A stretch of DNA of 64,000 nucleotides. Origin: Colwellia_A sp047621305 (GTDB taxonomy: Bacteria; Pseudomonadota; Gammaproteobacteria; Enterobacterales; Alteromonadaceae). Location of the stretch: positions 1 through 64,000 of the forward strand of contig JBLHNB010000016.1 of the NCBI GenBank assembly GCA_047621305.1. Reading direction: 5' to 3'. Shown here in pieces: positions 49,212 through 57,794 of the stretch. A program made the position numbers and the translations under genes. A model generated the notes under the pieces. That model was not told the origin of the DNA and ran no database searches. It saw only the letters and a program-made list of their open reading frames with translations. Each line of letters begins with the position of its first letter. The first letter of the stretch is position 1.

Positions 49212-49715
49212 CTAGATATTGTTAGATATAGCTTCTGCTTTGTTCTTGTTTGTATGATATGAAGTAACTTGAACAACCTTATCTTCTTCTACAGAAAGTA
49301 CTGCTAAACCATAAAACCCTTTTTCAGGATTAAAGGATAGCTTTTCCTTTGAGTTTAACAGAAACCCCTGTGCTGCATAAGACTCATTATCACGCACTAA
49401 GCTTTTGGTCGAGTAAGTTTTAGCAAGCATTTCACCGACATTCTCCGCCGTTAAATGATCGTGCTCTATCCTTGTTTTTAAGGCTTTATGAAAATCCCTG
49501 ATTTTTAATGTAATGCCTTTTATATTAGGGCATTCTACACCGTTTATAATACAGACTTTTCTTAAGTCACTTAGTTGTCTTTTTGTGAATATAAATGAGA
49601 GAACTTCCGAATTTAAAGCCTCTTTAGGAATATCCCAACCATTTTTCTGAACATAACTATACATATTCAGCGTCATTTGTTTTATTTCACTAGCTAGCGC
49701 CAATTCACCGTTCAA
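49212..49715 (-). CDS. Hypothetical cargo protein (167 aa)
   Basis: A soluble protein without a signal peptide. The C-terminal half (RIEHDHLTAENVGEMLAKTYSTK... GFYGLAVLSVEEDKVVQVTSYHTN) is faintly reminiscent of the phage barnase-EndoU-colicin-RelE-like (PBECR) nuclease domains found in toxin and defence proteins, but the similarity is weak. It stands alone between the candidate RNA and the PIN/ImmA operon. I cannot assign a function. Confidence 0.5.
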   Translation of the reverse strand: MNGELALASEIKQMTLNMYSYVQKNGWDIPKEALNSEVLSFIFTKRQLSDLRKVCIINGVECPNIKGITLKIRDFHKALKTRIEHDHLTAENVGEMLAKTYSTKSLVRDNESYAAQGFLLNSKEKLSFNPEKGFYGLAVLSVEEDKVVQVTSYHTNKNKAEAISNNI

Positions 49716-49964
49716 ATATTACTACTCCTGCTAATTCAAACTTCATAATACAATGTTCTAACAGGATTTAATAAGTATTTTTCACTTCAGTTTAGTTATT
49801 GATAAATTAAATTATTTGGCTAAAAAGAATACTTTCCATGCTGACAACCATTTATTGAAAATATGAAAAAGTACGATGAATAACTTAGTTAACGACTTCA
49901 TCAAGACTTAAACATGAAACTGTCAGACGAATAAAGTCCATTGAGTTGTTCTTCTTCAGTCATG

Positions 49965-50597
49965 CTAAAATAAGTCGTTTGCACACTTTCGTTGTAGATC
50001 ACTTATATAACTCATCAAACCTGCCATCGCATTTTCTTCTGTTGACTTAGCATGGTTTCCGAAGCAGTTAGTGATGGCTTTATCTACATTTGGGTGTAAA
50101 CGTACCTTATTAGAAATGTGATCATACCCATATAGCTCTATTATCGATTTAATTGCCATCTCTAAAATTACAAACTTCGCATTAATAGGATCAATCACTC
50201 TTTCAGTGATCACTCGATCAATTTCTTTTAATGCTCTCTTGTCACCCGTAACCATAGCACTGTTTTCATTTTCCATTATACAGCCAAGTAAAATCAACTC
50301 ACCTGCATCTAAGTTAGGCTGCTCAAGTTTGAGAATAGTACTCATGATTTTAAGATCATAAATTTCAGCTTTACTACAGCTCAAAAAAAACATTCTACTT
50401 CGGCGAACTGCATCAAAGCATTGAAATAATTTCGCTGCTTTTTCATCGTTATGGTGGAATGTCACAAACTCATAGGTTGGTAACATGTAAAAAGAATCTA
50501 AATTATTACCAAAGGCAACTGTTAACTCATCGAGTAAGTCATATTGGGATAATTTAATGATGACATCGTTATCGAAAAAATAATTATTAATATTCAT
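49965..50597 (-). CDS. PIN-domain-like protein
   Basis: A 210-aa protein with a PIN-type acidic pattern: FFDNDVIIKLSQYDLLDEL at the N-terminus (D9, D11), a middle glutamate in DAGELILLGCIME, and MVTGDKRALKEID. PIN domains are Mg2+-dependent ribonucleases, often toxins. Its start overlaps the stop of the metallopeptidase gene (ATGA), so the two are coupled. With the upstream HTH this makes a three-gene regulator-protease-nuclease operon. Confidence 0.65.
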   Translation of the reverse strand: MNINNYFFDNDVIIKLSQYDLLDELTVAFGNNLDSFYMLPTYEFVTFHHNDEKAAKLFQCFDAVRRSRMFFLSCSKAEIYDLKIMSTILKLEQPNLDAGELILLGCIMENENSAMVTGDKRALKEIDRVITERVIDPINAKFVILEMAIKSIIELYGYDHISNKVRLHPNVDKAITNCFGNHAKSTEENAMAGLMSYISDLQRKCANDLF

Positions 50598-51613
50598 TCT
50601 TCTTCAATTCCTTGTACAACATTAAGGAATGAAAGATCATCGGCTCTAACGTGAACAGTATTTATATACTTGCAGAACTCTTGTTTGATTAGATCCTGTG
50701 CAACCACTTTTCTCTCAATGAACTTCAAGGCATTATACGTAGCCACCCAGTCATTGGTTTCTTTACCATAGGATAGTGCCAAGTGAGAAACAGAAATTCC
50801 AAGTGGTTTTCCGAACTGCATTGCAATCGCGGCTAATCTAGCAGGTGATGGACGAGATGGTATTTTCGAAAAGAACTCTTGAATATCTTGCTCTCTTCGA
50901 AGTAAAGATAAAGATATATTATCAGCTTCTGTTTCTTGCTCATCATACTCAGCCAATAATGTTCCAGATAATTCAATCATTGAAACATCAACAACAATGT
51001 CTTTATTTTCAAGGTGACCTGAGACAATATGACCGAATTCATGAAGCAAGACAAATAGTTGGGCACCAGGACTTTTTTGACCGTGTCCTAGTAATATACA
51101 GTAATAATCACCATTTTTGATAACCATACCAGCAGGTTTTGAAATGTTAGGTGCTAATTTTTCAACATATATTACTGGTAAGCCAAATTGCCAAAATAAT
51201 TGAATAACAGCATCTAAGTTCAAATCTTCGAGTTGCTTTATTTCTTCCCAAAGCTTGGCAATGTTTGGTGGAGCAACGTCATTTAGTTTTAAGATATTTA
51301 CAAGTGTGGATGTAATGCCTTGTGCTAAAAACGAAGACGGAGCAAGCTTTTCGAACTCTACATTAGCCCGCTTTTTAAACTCAATATTCTTAACTTTTGG
51401 TATAAATGAAATATCACCTGACTCTGCAATGTCTACATCTAAGCCTAAACGAGACTTTACAACTAGGCAAAACTCCAAAATTCCAGCATTAGTTTTTAGG
51501 ACATCATTTTCCCACCACTTCGGAAGGGTTTTATTTATTAAACCTTGATTTAGTCCAATAGATTTTAATTTTTTGTACAAGTTAGACTTAGAGATAATAT
51601 TTAATTCTGTCAT
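50594..51613 (-). CDS. ImmA/IrrE-family metallopeptidase
   Basis: A 339-aa protein. The zinc site HEFGHIVSGHLE is at residues 191-202 (HExxH, H191 and H195) and the third ligand is probably in EQETEADNISLSLLRRE. The N-terminal 90 residues are a separate helical domain and the C-terminal 100 residues a further helical one. ImmA/IrrE peptidases cleave Xre-type repressors to release gene expression under DNA damage or phage stress. The HTH gene 24 bases upstream is its likely target. Confidence 0.82.
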   Translation of the reverse strand: MTELNIISKSNLYKKLKSIGLNQGLINKTLPKWWENDVLKTNAGILEFCLVVKSRLGLDVDIAESGDISFIPKVKNIEFKKRANVEFEKLAPSSFLAQGITSTLVNILKLNDVAPPNIAKLWEEIKQLEDLNLDAVIQLFWQFGLPVIYVEKLAPNISKPAGMVIKNGDYYCILLGHGQKSPGAQLFVLLHEFGHIVSGHLENKDIVVDVSMIELSGTLLAEYDEQETEADNISLSLLRREQDIQEFFSKIPSRPSPARLAAIAMQFGKPLGISVSHLALSYGKETNDWVATYNALKFIERKVVAQDLIKQEFCKYINTVHVRADDLSFLNVVQGIEEE

Positions 51614-51637
51614 TCTTCACCTCCCTTGAAACAAAAA

Positions 51638-51964
51638 TCATAGTTTACATGAATTAGCGACAATTAGCAGTCTTGCTAACTGTTTTGCATGTATTTCTGT
51701 ACCATCCCAAACTTGCCTAAGCGCATTCATTAACGTATCGCTTTGTTCGGGTTCATCAGCGAAGTCCTGTAAATTTATTTTTGCATAAACGCATAACTCA
51801 TTAAGAGCCGAAGTCATTCGTTTCGGACTACCTTTTAATGCTCTATGCACAGTACTCTGCGTCATTTTACACGATAAAGCTATAGAAACCGTTGTTTCCA
51901 ACCCATTCACCTTGAATGACTCAAGCAATGCATTTTGTATTTTCTTAATATTCATATTTATCAT
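51638..51964 (-). CDS. HTH regulator (Xre-like), partner of the ImmA/IrrE peptidase
   Basis: A 108-aa protein with an N-terminal helix-turn-helix (TTVSIALSCKMTQSTVHRALKGSPKRM). The start may be the ATG at 51964 or at 51955. A 17-base sequence, TTTGCATAAACGCATAA, occurs once in the divergent promoter region directly upstream and once inside this gene, so the protein probably binds both and controls itself. It heads the HTH-peptidase-PIN operon and diverges from the sce7726-like gene. Confidence 0.72.
   Translation of the reverse strand: MINMNIKKIQNALLESFKVNGLETTVSIALSCKMTQSTVHRALKGSPKRMTSALNELCVYAKINLQDFADEPEQSDTLMNALRQVWDGTEIHAKQLARLLIVANSCKL
51780..51796. repeat. Operator-like 17-mer, intragenic copy
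   Basis: TTTGCATAAACGCATAA, identical to the copy at 51969-51985 in the promoter. It falls inside the HTH gene's coding sequence, where it encodes part of a VYAKI segment. On the other strand it contains a TATGC direct repeat (TATGCGTTTATGC). Confidence 0.55.
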
Positions 51965-51968
51965 TAAA

Positions 51969-51998
51969 TTTGCATAAACGCATAATTAAGTGTAAAGT
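51969..51998 (+). promoter_or_regulatory. Divergent promoter with operator overlapping the -35
   Basis: TTGCAT (51970-51975) and TAAAGT (51993-51998), 17 bases apart, could drive the sce7726-like gene at 52038. The operator-like 17-mer at 51969-51985 overlaps the -35, suggesting repression by the adjacent HTH protein. The same region must hold the promoter of the HTH operon on the other strand. Confidence 0.5.
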
Positions 51999-52037
51999 AT
52001 ATATTGAGAAAGTCAATGAAAGAGGCATAATTAACGA

Positions 52038-52631
52038 ATGAATGATTTAAACATAAGAAAATCACTCTTAGACCGATTTATGACTCGTAATTTATTCGAG
52101 TCATCTTCAGTTTTAGAAGAAGTTTCAGTTAGCAACGGCTGCGCACGAGCTGATGTTGTGTTTGCTGGTAAAAAGCTAGAGTGTTTTGAAATTAAAAGTG
52201 AATTGGACTCTCTAAAACGGCTTACTCAACAAGGTTGGCATTATGGTCGCTCATTTAACCAGGTGACGTTAGTGGCGGCAACAAAGCATTTGGATAAAGC
52301 GATTTTCTCTATCCCTGTATGGTGGGGGATCATAGAAGTTTCAAAAGCTGGTAAACTTATTCAACGTCGAAAAGCTGGTAACAACCCTGACATAAAGTCA
52401 CATGGACTAGCAGAGTTGCTTAATAGAGAAGAAGGTATCTCTTTGTTGAAGGACTGTGGAGTAACTAAAGGTCTTTCTAAACTAAGTAATCAAAACATTC
52501 ATGACAAAGTGTCAGAGCTTTGCGGTGTAAAAGAGTTAAATAAGTTCGTTCTGGATGCCTTCAGAAGTAGAAAAGAACTAAGGAAAGATAGTTACCTTCC
52601 TCAGTTTTTTCCAGAAATGGCTACGTGTTAA
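52038..52631 (+). CDS. sce7726-family PD-(D/E)XK nuclease-like protein
   Basis: A 197-aa protein matching the sce7726 type: a conserved SNGCARADVVFAGKKLECFEIKSELDSL stretch gives Asp 39, Glu 51 and Lys 53, the D...ExK nuclease pattern, then LTQQGWHYGRSFNQVTLVA and WWGIIEV. Such proteins are usually paired with a sce7725 or beta-family protein, as here. The pair is convergent: the genes overlap by 4 bases. Role is presumably defence; the target is unknown. Confidence 0.78.
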   Translation: MNDLNIRKSLLDRFMTRNLFESSSVLEEVSVSNGCARADVVFAGKKLECFEIKSELDSLKRLTQQGWHYGRSFNQVTLVAATKHLDKAIFSIPVWWGIIEVSKAGKLIQRRKAGNNPDIKSHGLAELLNREEGISLLKDCGVTKGLSKLSNQNIHDKVSELCGVKELNKFVLDAFRSRKELRKDSYLPQFFPEMATC

Positions 52632-53584
52632 TCTTTATTAACAACATGAGTCATATGATGATTATGTGCTTCAGCAATATGCTGAGTTGGTCCACCAGGA
52701 TTTTCAGACGTATCGGCCTTAATTTGCCATCGTTTATCAGCCCATGAGAAATCTTCACCGTAATCTTCAAACTCTTCGCTCATTACGAGTAAAGTAGCCA
52801 CAGCGCAAGACGCATCTTTCCCTCTTTTTGCATCTCGGATAATCATCCATTGCTCATCTAACGCAAAACGTAAGTTAGCGAGTGGAATTCCCTTAGCTGA
52901 AGGGTCCCATGAAGGGCTAAAGGCTCCATAATCAGAATAAAGTAGGTCATGTTCTAATAATTCAGTTAACTCCGCATGTAATCGTTTATCTTCCCTTGAA
53001 ACAAATTCAGTACCAACAATACTTGCTAATGAAGCAGGAAAAGCACCTGAACTAAATATCAAGTTTTCATAACCTTCCGACAAGTACAGTTCAATGCAAT
53101 TTGCGATATTACGTACTTCACTGTTATCAAAGTCAGATAAAGCACCATAGTCAAATAATATAAGTAACTCATCCTCGACCAAGTCACTAAAGTTATTAAG
53201 CGAGTTAATGATAGCTTGATGCTTACCAGCATCAACACCAGTAGATTGATCGGCAACGTTGATCCGGATAGAGATTGAAGAAGCATTCTTCTTTCGAAAA
53301 TCCTTATCAAGGTTTTGTAATTGGTCTGGGCTGACCATTACGTCAATATTTTTGGTATTTAACAATGCATCGACTTGCGGCAACAGTTTATTTACCCCGT
53401 CAATTCTTGACAGATCGGCTATTGAGAATTCAGACCAAACATTTTCCAATTCAAGAGTCAATTTGCTTACGTCTTCATGCTCTGTTAGCCACCAAATAGG
53501 TGTCATGTACTTGGCGTCATCTTCAAACAAATTGCTTATGGCAAGTTGTTCACCTTTCTTCCATCTCAGTATGGGGTAATACAT
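52628..53584 (-). CDS. Beta-family (PF14350-type) protein
   Basis: A 318-aa protein that begins MYYPILRWKKGEQLAI, the typical opening of beta-family proteins, which occur in phages and defence islands together with sce7726-type nucleases. A TIM-barrel-like repeating beta-alpha pattern is visible. The function of the family is not known to me. It overlaps the sce7726-like gene tail to tail by 4 bases and lies about 65 bases beyond the end of the CBASS operon on the same strand, so read-through expression with it is possible. Confidence 0.72.
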   Translation of the reverse strand: MYYPILRWKKGEQLAISNLFEDDAKYMTPIWWLTEHEDVSKLTLELENVWSEFSIADLSRIDGVNKLLPQVDALLNTKNIDVMVSPDQLQNLDKDFRKKNASSISIRINVADQSTGVDAGKHQAIINSLNNFSDLVEDELLILFDYGALSDFDNSEVRNIANCIELYLSEGYENLIFSSGAFPASLASIVGTEFVSREDKRLHAELTELLEHDLLYSDYGAFSPSWDPSAKGIPLANLRFALDEQWMIIRDAKRGKDASCAVATLLVMSEEFEDYGEDFSWADKRWQIKADTSENPGGPTQHIAEAHNHHMTHVVNKD

Positions 53585-53650
53585 ATAAAATCCGAAAAAT
53601 ATTGTTAAAAGTTAAAGTGGTTAATTAACGAAATAAAATAGTTCATAACA

Positions 53651-54376
53651 TTAGCTTGCCTCTAGAATATTTGCATATGCTTTCCAATCTATAGCTGGTA
53701 CTGTTCCTAGAGACTGCAATGAGCTTAGCAGACTAAATAAAAAGAACATTAAGCTAGTATTCGATTGATGTAACTCCAACGAAGTTGAATTATATACAAA
53801 AGCACCGCTAGCAAGCGCACAGCCCATGTCTAGTTTACATGAGCTTTCAGTAGGCAAATTAGGAGCAAATGATTGACTGTTAATACCCTCAGTCCAATCC
53901 GTTTTAGCTGCTAGAATACCCCCAAGAATATCAAAAAGTTTTTTGGGCGGAGAAGTCCCATTAATGTGTTCGATAGGAATTGATGTTCTTTTTAGCTTTC
54001 TGACAGAGGATACTTTTTCACCCGCATAATTCAAATACCCCTTATTAATTGTAGGTTTACATTCAAATATAGCGTAAACAGCTTCTGCCGGGATATACTT
54101 GTGATTTTGTTGTGTTAATAACAAGGGAGTGTATTGTGGATCATAAATGACTATGTCTATTTGATCACTTCTCCCGCCTTGACTATCTATTACTATCCCC
54201 TTATCAACAGCATATCTTTTGGGTAAATATTTTCGGAGGATTTCAATCCAACTATCTTCGTGAATATCGCCTTTGGTTCCAGGGTGATCAACCGCTCTAG
54301 ATGCTCTAGTCAGTTCCTGTTGTAGATCAGTTTGCACATCCTCAAAGACAACTTTAAGCCACTGGGTATCACTCAT
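53651..54376 (-). CDS. DUF6602 protein, candidate CBASS nuclease effector
   Basis: A 241-aa protein, last gene of the CBASS operon. It reads like a DUF6602 domain and shows a PD-(D/E)XK-like pattern: E40 in IHEDSWIEIL, D71/D74 in SDQIDIVIYDP, and E105/K107 in AIFECKPT. In type III CBASS this place is normally held by the cA3-activated nuclease NucC, also a PD-(D/E)XK enzyme of similar length; this is not an obvious NucC. I use the ATG at 54376 because GGAGG lies 8 bases upstream; it overlaps the AAA+ gene by 8 bases. Confidence 0.72.
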   Translation of the reverse strand: MSDTQWLKVVFEDVQTDLQQELTRASRAVDHPGTKGDIHEDSWIEILRKYLPKRYAVDKGIVIDSQGGRSDQIDIVIYDPQYTPLLLTQQNHKYIPAEAVYAIFECKPTINKGYLNYAGEKVSSVRKLKRTSIPIEHINGTSPPKKLFDILGGILAAKTDWTEGINSQSFAPNLPTESSCKLDMGCALASGAFVYNSTSLELHQSNTSLMFFLFSLLSSLQSLGTVPAIDWKAYANILEAS

Positions 54377-55307
54377 CAACTGAGCCTCCAAATGGTGGTG
54401 TAGGTTCAATCAACTTTGCTATTTTTAATGCACTTTCATCAGACACCGCTTTATTAGGATAGGCATCAAGTATAATTGCGGGGATCAAACGCTGAGTAAT
54501 ATCTGAAAATGAAAAACCATATTCTCTAGTATTCGACTTACCCGTAATCAAAGCCAATTGTTTCATAGTTGAAACTTGCAAGTTAAATGGCGTTAGGGTT
54601 TGTTCAAGAACACTCTTACGCTGCTCTAGCGATGGCCGAGTAAATTGGAGTATTTCTGCTGCACGTCTTTTGACAGCAGGGTCTAAAGATGTAAGTCGAT
54701 TTGTACACATTATAACTGCTGCTGGTAAGCCTTCACTCGCTAACGAATCAATGCCTCTAATAAATGCGTTAACACCCGCTCTATCTTCATGATGCATTTG
54801 AGAAGACTCTCTGGATTGAGCTAAAGCATCAGCTTCGTCAATAAGTAATATGACAGCACCTCTGGCTTTACCTGATTTACTTTTGAACTTTTTGGCTAAC
54901 TCTTTTGTTTGTTGGAAAGCAGAAGACACAAGTTGGGTCATTTCTCCGACTCTTCCTTGTCCTCTTGACGATAGACTTAAAGGTAGTAACGTAACATCTA
55001 TCTTATTTAAGCGAGCAACCTTATCGCCAATATTCTCAGCTAATGCGGTTTTTCCAGAACCTACATCACCAGCCAATACGATTAATGGAGGTCTATTAAT
55101 GATTTGTGTTAACACTTCGAAATGATCACCATGATACTTATTTACCCATTGTTCCATAGAAAAAGGATTAATTAAGACAGATAACATTTTTGTTAAGCGA
55201 GCTTTGTAATCATCAAGCCCAATTAGTTGTTCTAGCTTCATTTGCGATTCAAAATCTGGGAAGTCCCTGCAATTTTCAAATAGGGAATTAGCTTCAGTTG
55301 TATTCAT
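54369..55307 (-). CDS. cap6: TRIP13/Pch2-like AAA+ ATPase (Cap6)
   Basis: A 312-aa AAA+ protein: Walker A GDVGSGKT at residues 80-87, Walker B AVILLIDEADAL (D157, E158), a sensor-type MCTNRL, and arginine-finger-type RRAAE. In type III CBASS this ATPase unfolds the HORMA protein to switch off the CD-NTase. It is directly downstream of the HORMA gene with one base between and overlaps the DUF6602 gene. Confidence 0.88.
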   Translation of the reverse strand: MNTTEANSLFENCRDFPDFESQMKLEQLIGLDDYKARLTKMLSVLINPFSMEQWVNKYHGDHFEVLTQIINRPPLIVLAGDVGSGKTALAENIGDKVARLNKIDVTLLPLSLSSRGQGRVGEMTQLVSSAFQQTKELAKKFKSKSGKARGAVILLIDEADALAQSRESSQMHHEDRAGVNAFIRGIDSLASEGLPAAVIMCTNRLTSLDPAVKRRAAEILQFTRPSLEQRKSVLEQTLTPFNLQVSTMKQLALITGKSNTREYGFSFSDITQRLIPAIILDAYPNKAVSDESALKIAKLIEPTPPFGGSVDE

Positions 55308-55308
55308 T

Positions 55309-55818
55309 TTAATAATTCCTTAATGATTTTCTCGCCAAACTTCGATCCCCTGATGAGTAGGTTTTATCGCTATCATAATAGCCTGACACACCTGCTTCAT
55401 CTGCACCAACTCTTTGTATTGGCAATGTTTCTTTAAATGTCTGTCTTTCACTAGCACTAAGTGAATCAAACTTGTCAGTGTATGTTACATAGCTATGAAA
55501 ACTGGCATTGGAAACATCAGCATTGGGTCTAAGCGAACCTGGCACATCATCTACTCCGTTGGCAATTTCACTTGCTGTATAAGCGAATGTAGGCTCAATC
55601 CAATTATCATCCCTTTGAAAGCCAAAGGTTGCTTTTTTTAAATAACCATTTTTTAATAGTTGTGCGATTTCTTCTTCAAATTTAGCAATTTGATTTTCAT
55701 TTGGCCTATTATAGAATCGTTGCATTCTACGCAAATCAGCAGACAGCTTAGCCGACATATGTCTTGCATGCGTAATGGTAAATGTACTTGATCCTGTTGA
55801 GGTAAAGCTACTACTCAT
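55309..55818 (-). CDS. cap7: Bacterial HORMA-domain protein (Cap7)
   Basis: A 169-aa protein with the bacterial HORMA look: an N-terminal FTSTGSSTFTITHARHMSAKLSADLRRM, a central WIEPTFAYTASEIA strand pair and a C-terminal safety-belt-like region. HORMA proteins bind peptides of phage origin in the closed form and then activate the CD-NTase. Only one HORMA gene is present. It sits between CD-NTase (3 bases) and AAA+ (one base). The call relies on pattern plus context. Confidence 0.82.
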   Translation of the reverse strand: MSSSFTSTGSSTFTITHARHMSAKLSADLRRMQRFYNRPNENQIAKFEEEIAQLLKNGYLKKATFGFQRDDNWIEPTFAYTASEIANGVDDVPGSLRPNADVSNASFHSYVTYTDKFDSLSASERQTFKETLPIQRVGADEAGVSGYYDSDKTYSSGDRSLARKSLRNY

Positions 55819-55821
55819 GAA

Positions 55822-56787
55822 TTATCCTGTAAATGAAGTACCAAAGACTGCCTGCCAGTATTGGATGGTTAGTGTCTTAGTGGGTGCAAATTCAGCGGCA
55901 TCGATAGCATCACCAGCATCCATAGCTGCTTCGACGATTAGGCCACCTTGATACCTTGTATATAAATTACTAACATTATTTTCTGCATTTACTGGGTCGA
56001 TTATTTGGATAGGATCATTAAAATCATCAACCTCCGTCGCATTGTAATAATCTTCAAAAATTATTTTATGATCTAAATTTGATTTAACAATATAGGTAAA
56101 GAATGCCTGTAATGCTTCGATGTAGTTGGAAAAATCAATCCCATCATCACTTAACTTTGCTAAGATCATTTCAATCATGAAAGATTTAAACCGAAATTCA
56201 TCATTTTCTTTTTTATTTTTTCTTGCCCAATATTTGACCAACCGCACAACTTGAGTGTAATGTTCAGGTTGTTTTTCCTTTCGTTTTTTGGCAAATTCCA
56301 AGTGTAGTGGAATACTTGTTTCAAGGTAAGAACCGTCACTTTGACTAACCAGATAGCCTCGCCAATCTGGCTTTCCATCATAGATGATAGGCACTAGATC
56401 TACATCTAATCCAGTTCCCTTAAACGAAACACAAATACTGTAATTTTGTCGTCTAATTTGGTCAGATGAAAAGTTGGGGTAAGCGGCATTAATTTTCTCT
56501 TCTAAGTAATCTAACAGGTCATTAAGTTCTATAGAGGAGTTAATACCAGATATATAAACAGCCACGTCAATATCATTCAACGATTTTAGGGCTGTTCCTT
56601 TAGCTAGACTCCCTGACAACTGCATTCTTTTTAAAGCAAAGTCGGGGTGTTCTTTAATATAAGACTCAAGCTTCTCTCTTAAGTTACGAGCTTGTTTACG
56701 AAATATTTTCGCATTCTTTTGTGGTAAGTTAACTTTACCTAAAGCGAATTCAACAATTGTATTATGATCAACATGTTCCAGTGTCAT
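55822..56787 (-). CDS. cdn: CD-NTase of a type III CBASS
   Basis: A 321-aa nucleotidyltransferase: GSLAKGTALKSLNDIDVAVYIS gives the G-S (59-60) and the D-x-D (D72, D74), and GLDVDLVPI provides the third Asp (D130). It should make a cyclic oligonucleotide signal after activation by the HORMA protein. Its order, CD-NTase then HORMA then TRIP13, is that of type III CBASS. It is 10 bases after the 92-aa gene in the same operon. Confidence 0.9.
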   Translation of the reverse strand: MTLEHVDHNTIVEFALGKVNLPQKNAKIFRKQARNLREKLESYIKEHPDFALKRMQLSGSLAKGTALKSLNDIDVAVYISGINSSIELNDLLDYLEEKINAAYPNFSSDQIRRQNYSICVSFKGTGLDVDLVPIIYDGKPDWRGYLVSQSDGSYLETSIPLHLEFAKKRKEKQPEHYTQVVRLVKYWARKNKKENDEFRFKSFMIEMILAKLSDDGIDFSNYIEALQAFFTYIVKSNLDHKIIFEDYYNATEVDDFNDPIQIIDPVNAENNVSNLYTRYQGGLIVEAAMDAGDAIDAAEFAPTKTLTIQYWQAVFGTSFTG

Positions 56788-56797
56788 TCATTCCTCG

Positions 56798-57076
56798 CTA
56801 TACAAATCTATTCAACAGAGTAAAAACAGCACTACCAAACTGTTCTGCGTTATTAACAATCTTGTTAACTTTAACATTCTGATCTTCTGATGACTTGACT
56901 ATGGTCATTAAATCAATAAGTTTTTTAGCATCTGCTGGTGCAGGAAATAATTCTTTTATTTCAGCATCAGTCATTCGTGTCAACGATGATATTTTTGAAG
57001 CTAATTCATTATCCGTTTGAGTGGCGGCATCATCGATAATGCCATCTACGTCAATATTGTCCCAATCAATCGCCAT
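56798..57076 (-). CDS. Small acidic protein of the CBASS operon (92 aa)
   Basis: A soluble acidic protein (MAIDWDNIDVDGIIDDAATQ), mostly helical, with no known motif or signal peptide. It is 10 bases upstream of the CD-NTase and 20 downstream of the lipoprotein gene. Such linkage suggests it belongs to the same system, perhaps as a cofactor. I do not recognise it. Confidence 0.55.
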   Translation of the reverse strand: MAIDWDNIDVDGIIDDAATQTDNELASKISSLTRMTDAEIKELFPAPADAKKLIDLMTIVKSSEDQNVKVNKIVNNAEQFGSAVFTLLNRFV

Positions 57077-57096
57077 GATAGATCCTTTTAATTATT

Positions 57097-57756
57097 TTAA
57101 AGTGAGTTCTTAATTTTCTTAATTTTTTCAACGAATTTTTCGGCAGACTCAACTTTTTCAGCAATAGACTCGGTTTTATTTAATAGTCCAGCAATAGCAT
57201 CATCTGTTTTGTTGATTGCATTATTTACATCAACTTCACTCACACCAATTTCATTCAGGTATCTATTACGATTTTCAGCAACTTCAGACGCTGATAACAA
57301 AAAGCTAGTAATGCTATTATTTATTGCTTTTGCCTGTCCATATTCGCCGCGTATTTTTCTTTCTAATTCACGCTCTAGCTCTTCTAAAGGGCGCATGAGT
57401 TCAGCACGTTTTTGGTTAATTTTCTTCTGCAACTTAGGGCCTAACCGAACAATAAAGTCTAGGCGATCTGTTTTATCGTTGCTTTTAACGATTGAATCCC
57501 AAGCTCCTGATATTTGCGGGTTGGAGAAAAAGTTTTCAGCAAAAACGGGCACCCATTGTTCGTCTACAAATCGATCTACTTCATCTCTTTTCAATGAAAA
57601 ATAACGTTGTAACAAAGTGATATTGGCCGTTTCAATTGCAGCTATTCGATTGCCAAGCTCTGTAGATAGCTCAGGTGCTTCTTGCGGGATAGATACGCAA
57701 CCTGTAGCGGTGGCTAACACCAAGGCTACCAAACTAAATGTTTGCTTTATTTTCAT
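57097..57756 (-). CDS. Coiled-coil lipoprotein of the CBASS operon
   Basis: A 219-aa protein with a lipobox-type signal peptide (LVALVLATATGC, Cys 20), so it should be lipid-anchored to the inner or outer membrane. The body is long helices with a charged middle (LEELERELERKIRGEYGQ) and a C-terminal coiled coil. It is placed between the DUF6765 and the 92-aa genes with gaps of 38 and 20 bases. A membrane-sensing or membrane-damaging role is possible; nothing in the sequence shows a catalytic site. Confidence 0.65.
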   Translation of the reverse strand: MKIKQTFSLVALVLATATGCVSIPQEAPELSTELGNRIAAIETANITLLQRYFSLKRDEVDRFVDEQWVPVFAENFFSNPQISGAWDSIVKSNDKTDRLDFIVRLGPKLQKKINQKRAELMRPLEELERELERKIRGEYGQAKAINNSITSFLLSASEVAENRNRYLNEIGVSEVDVNNAINKTDDAIAGLLNKTESIAEKVESAEKFVEKIKKIKNSL

Positions 57757-57794
57757 TGTTATTATCGCCCGTTAATTAGGTAATTATTTTTCAT

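Noticed and set aside
53651..54376. NucC as the CBASS nuclease
   Set aside because: Position and length fit, but the sequence reads as DUF6602 and I cannot see the NucC family pattern. I therefore keep the neutral name.
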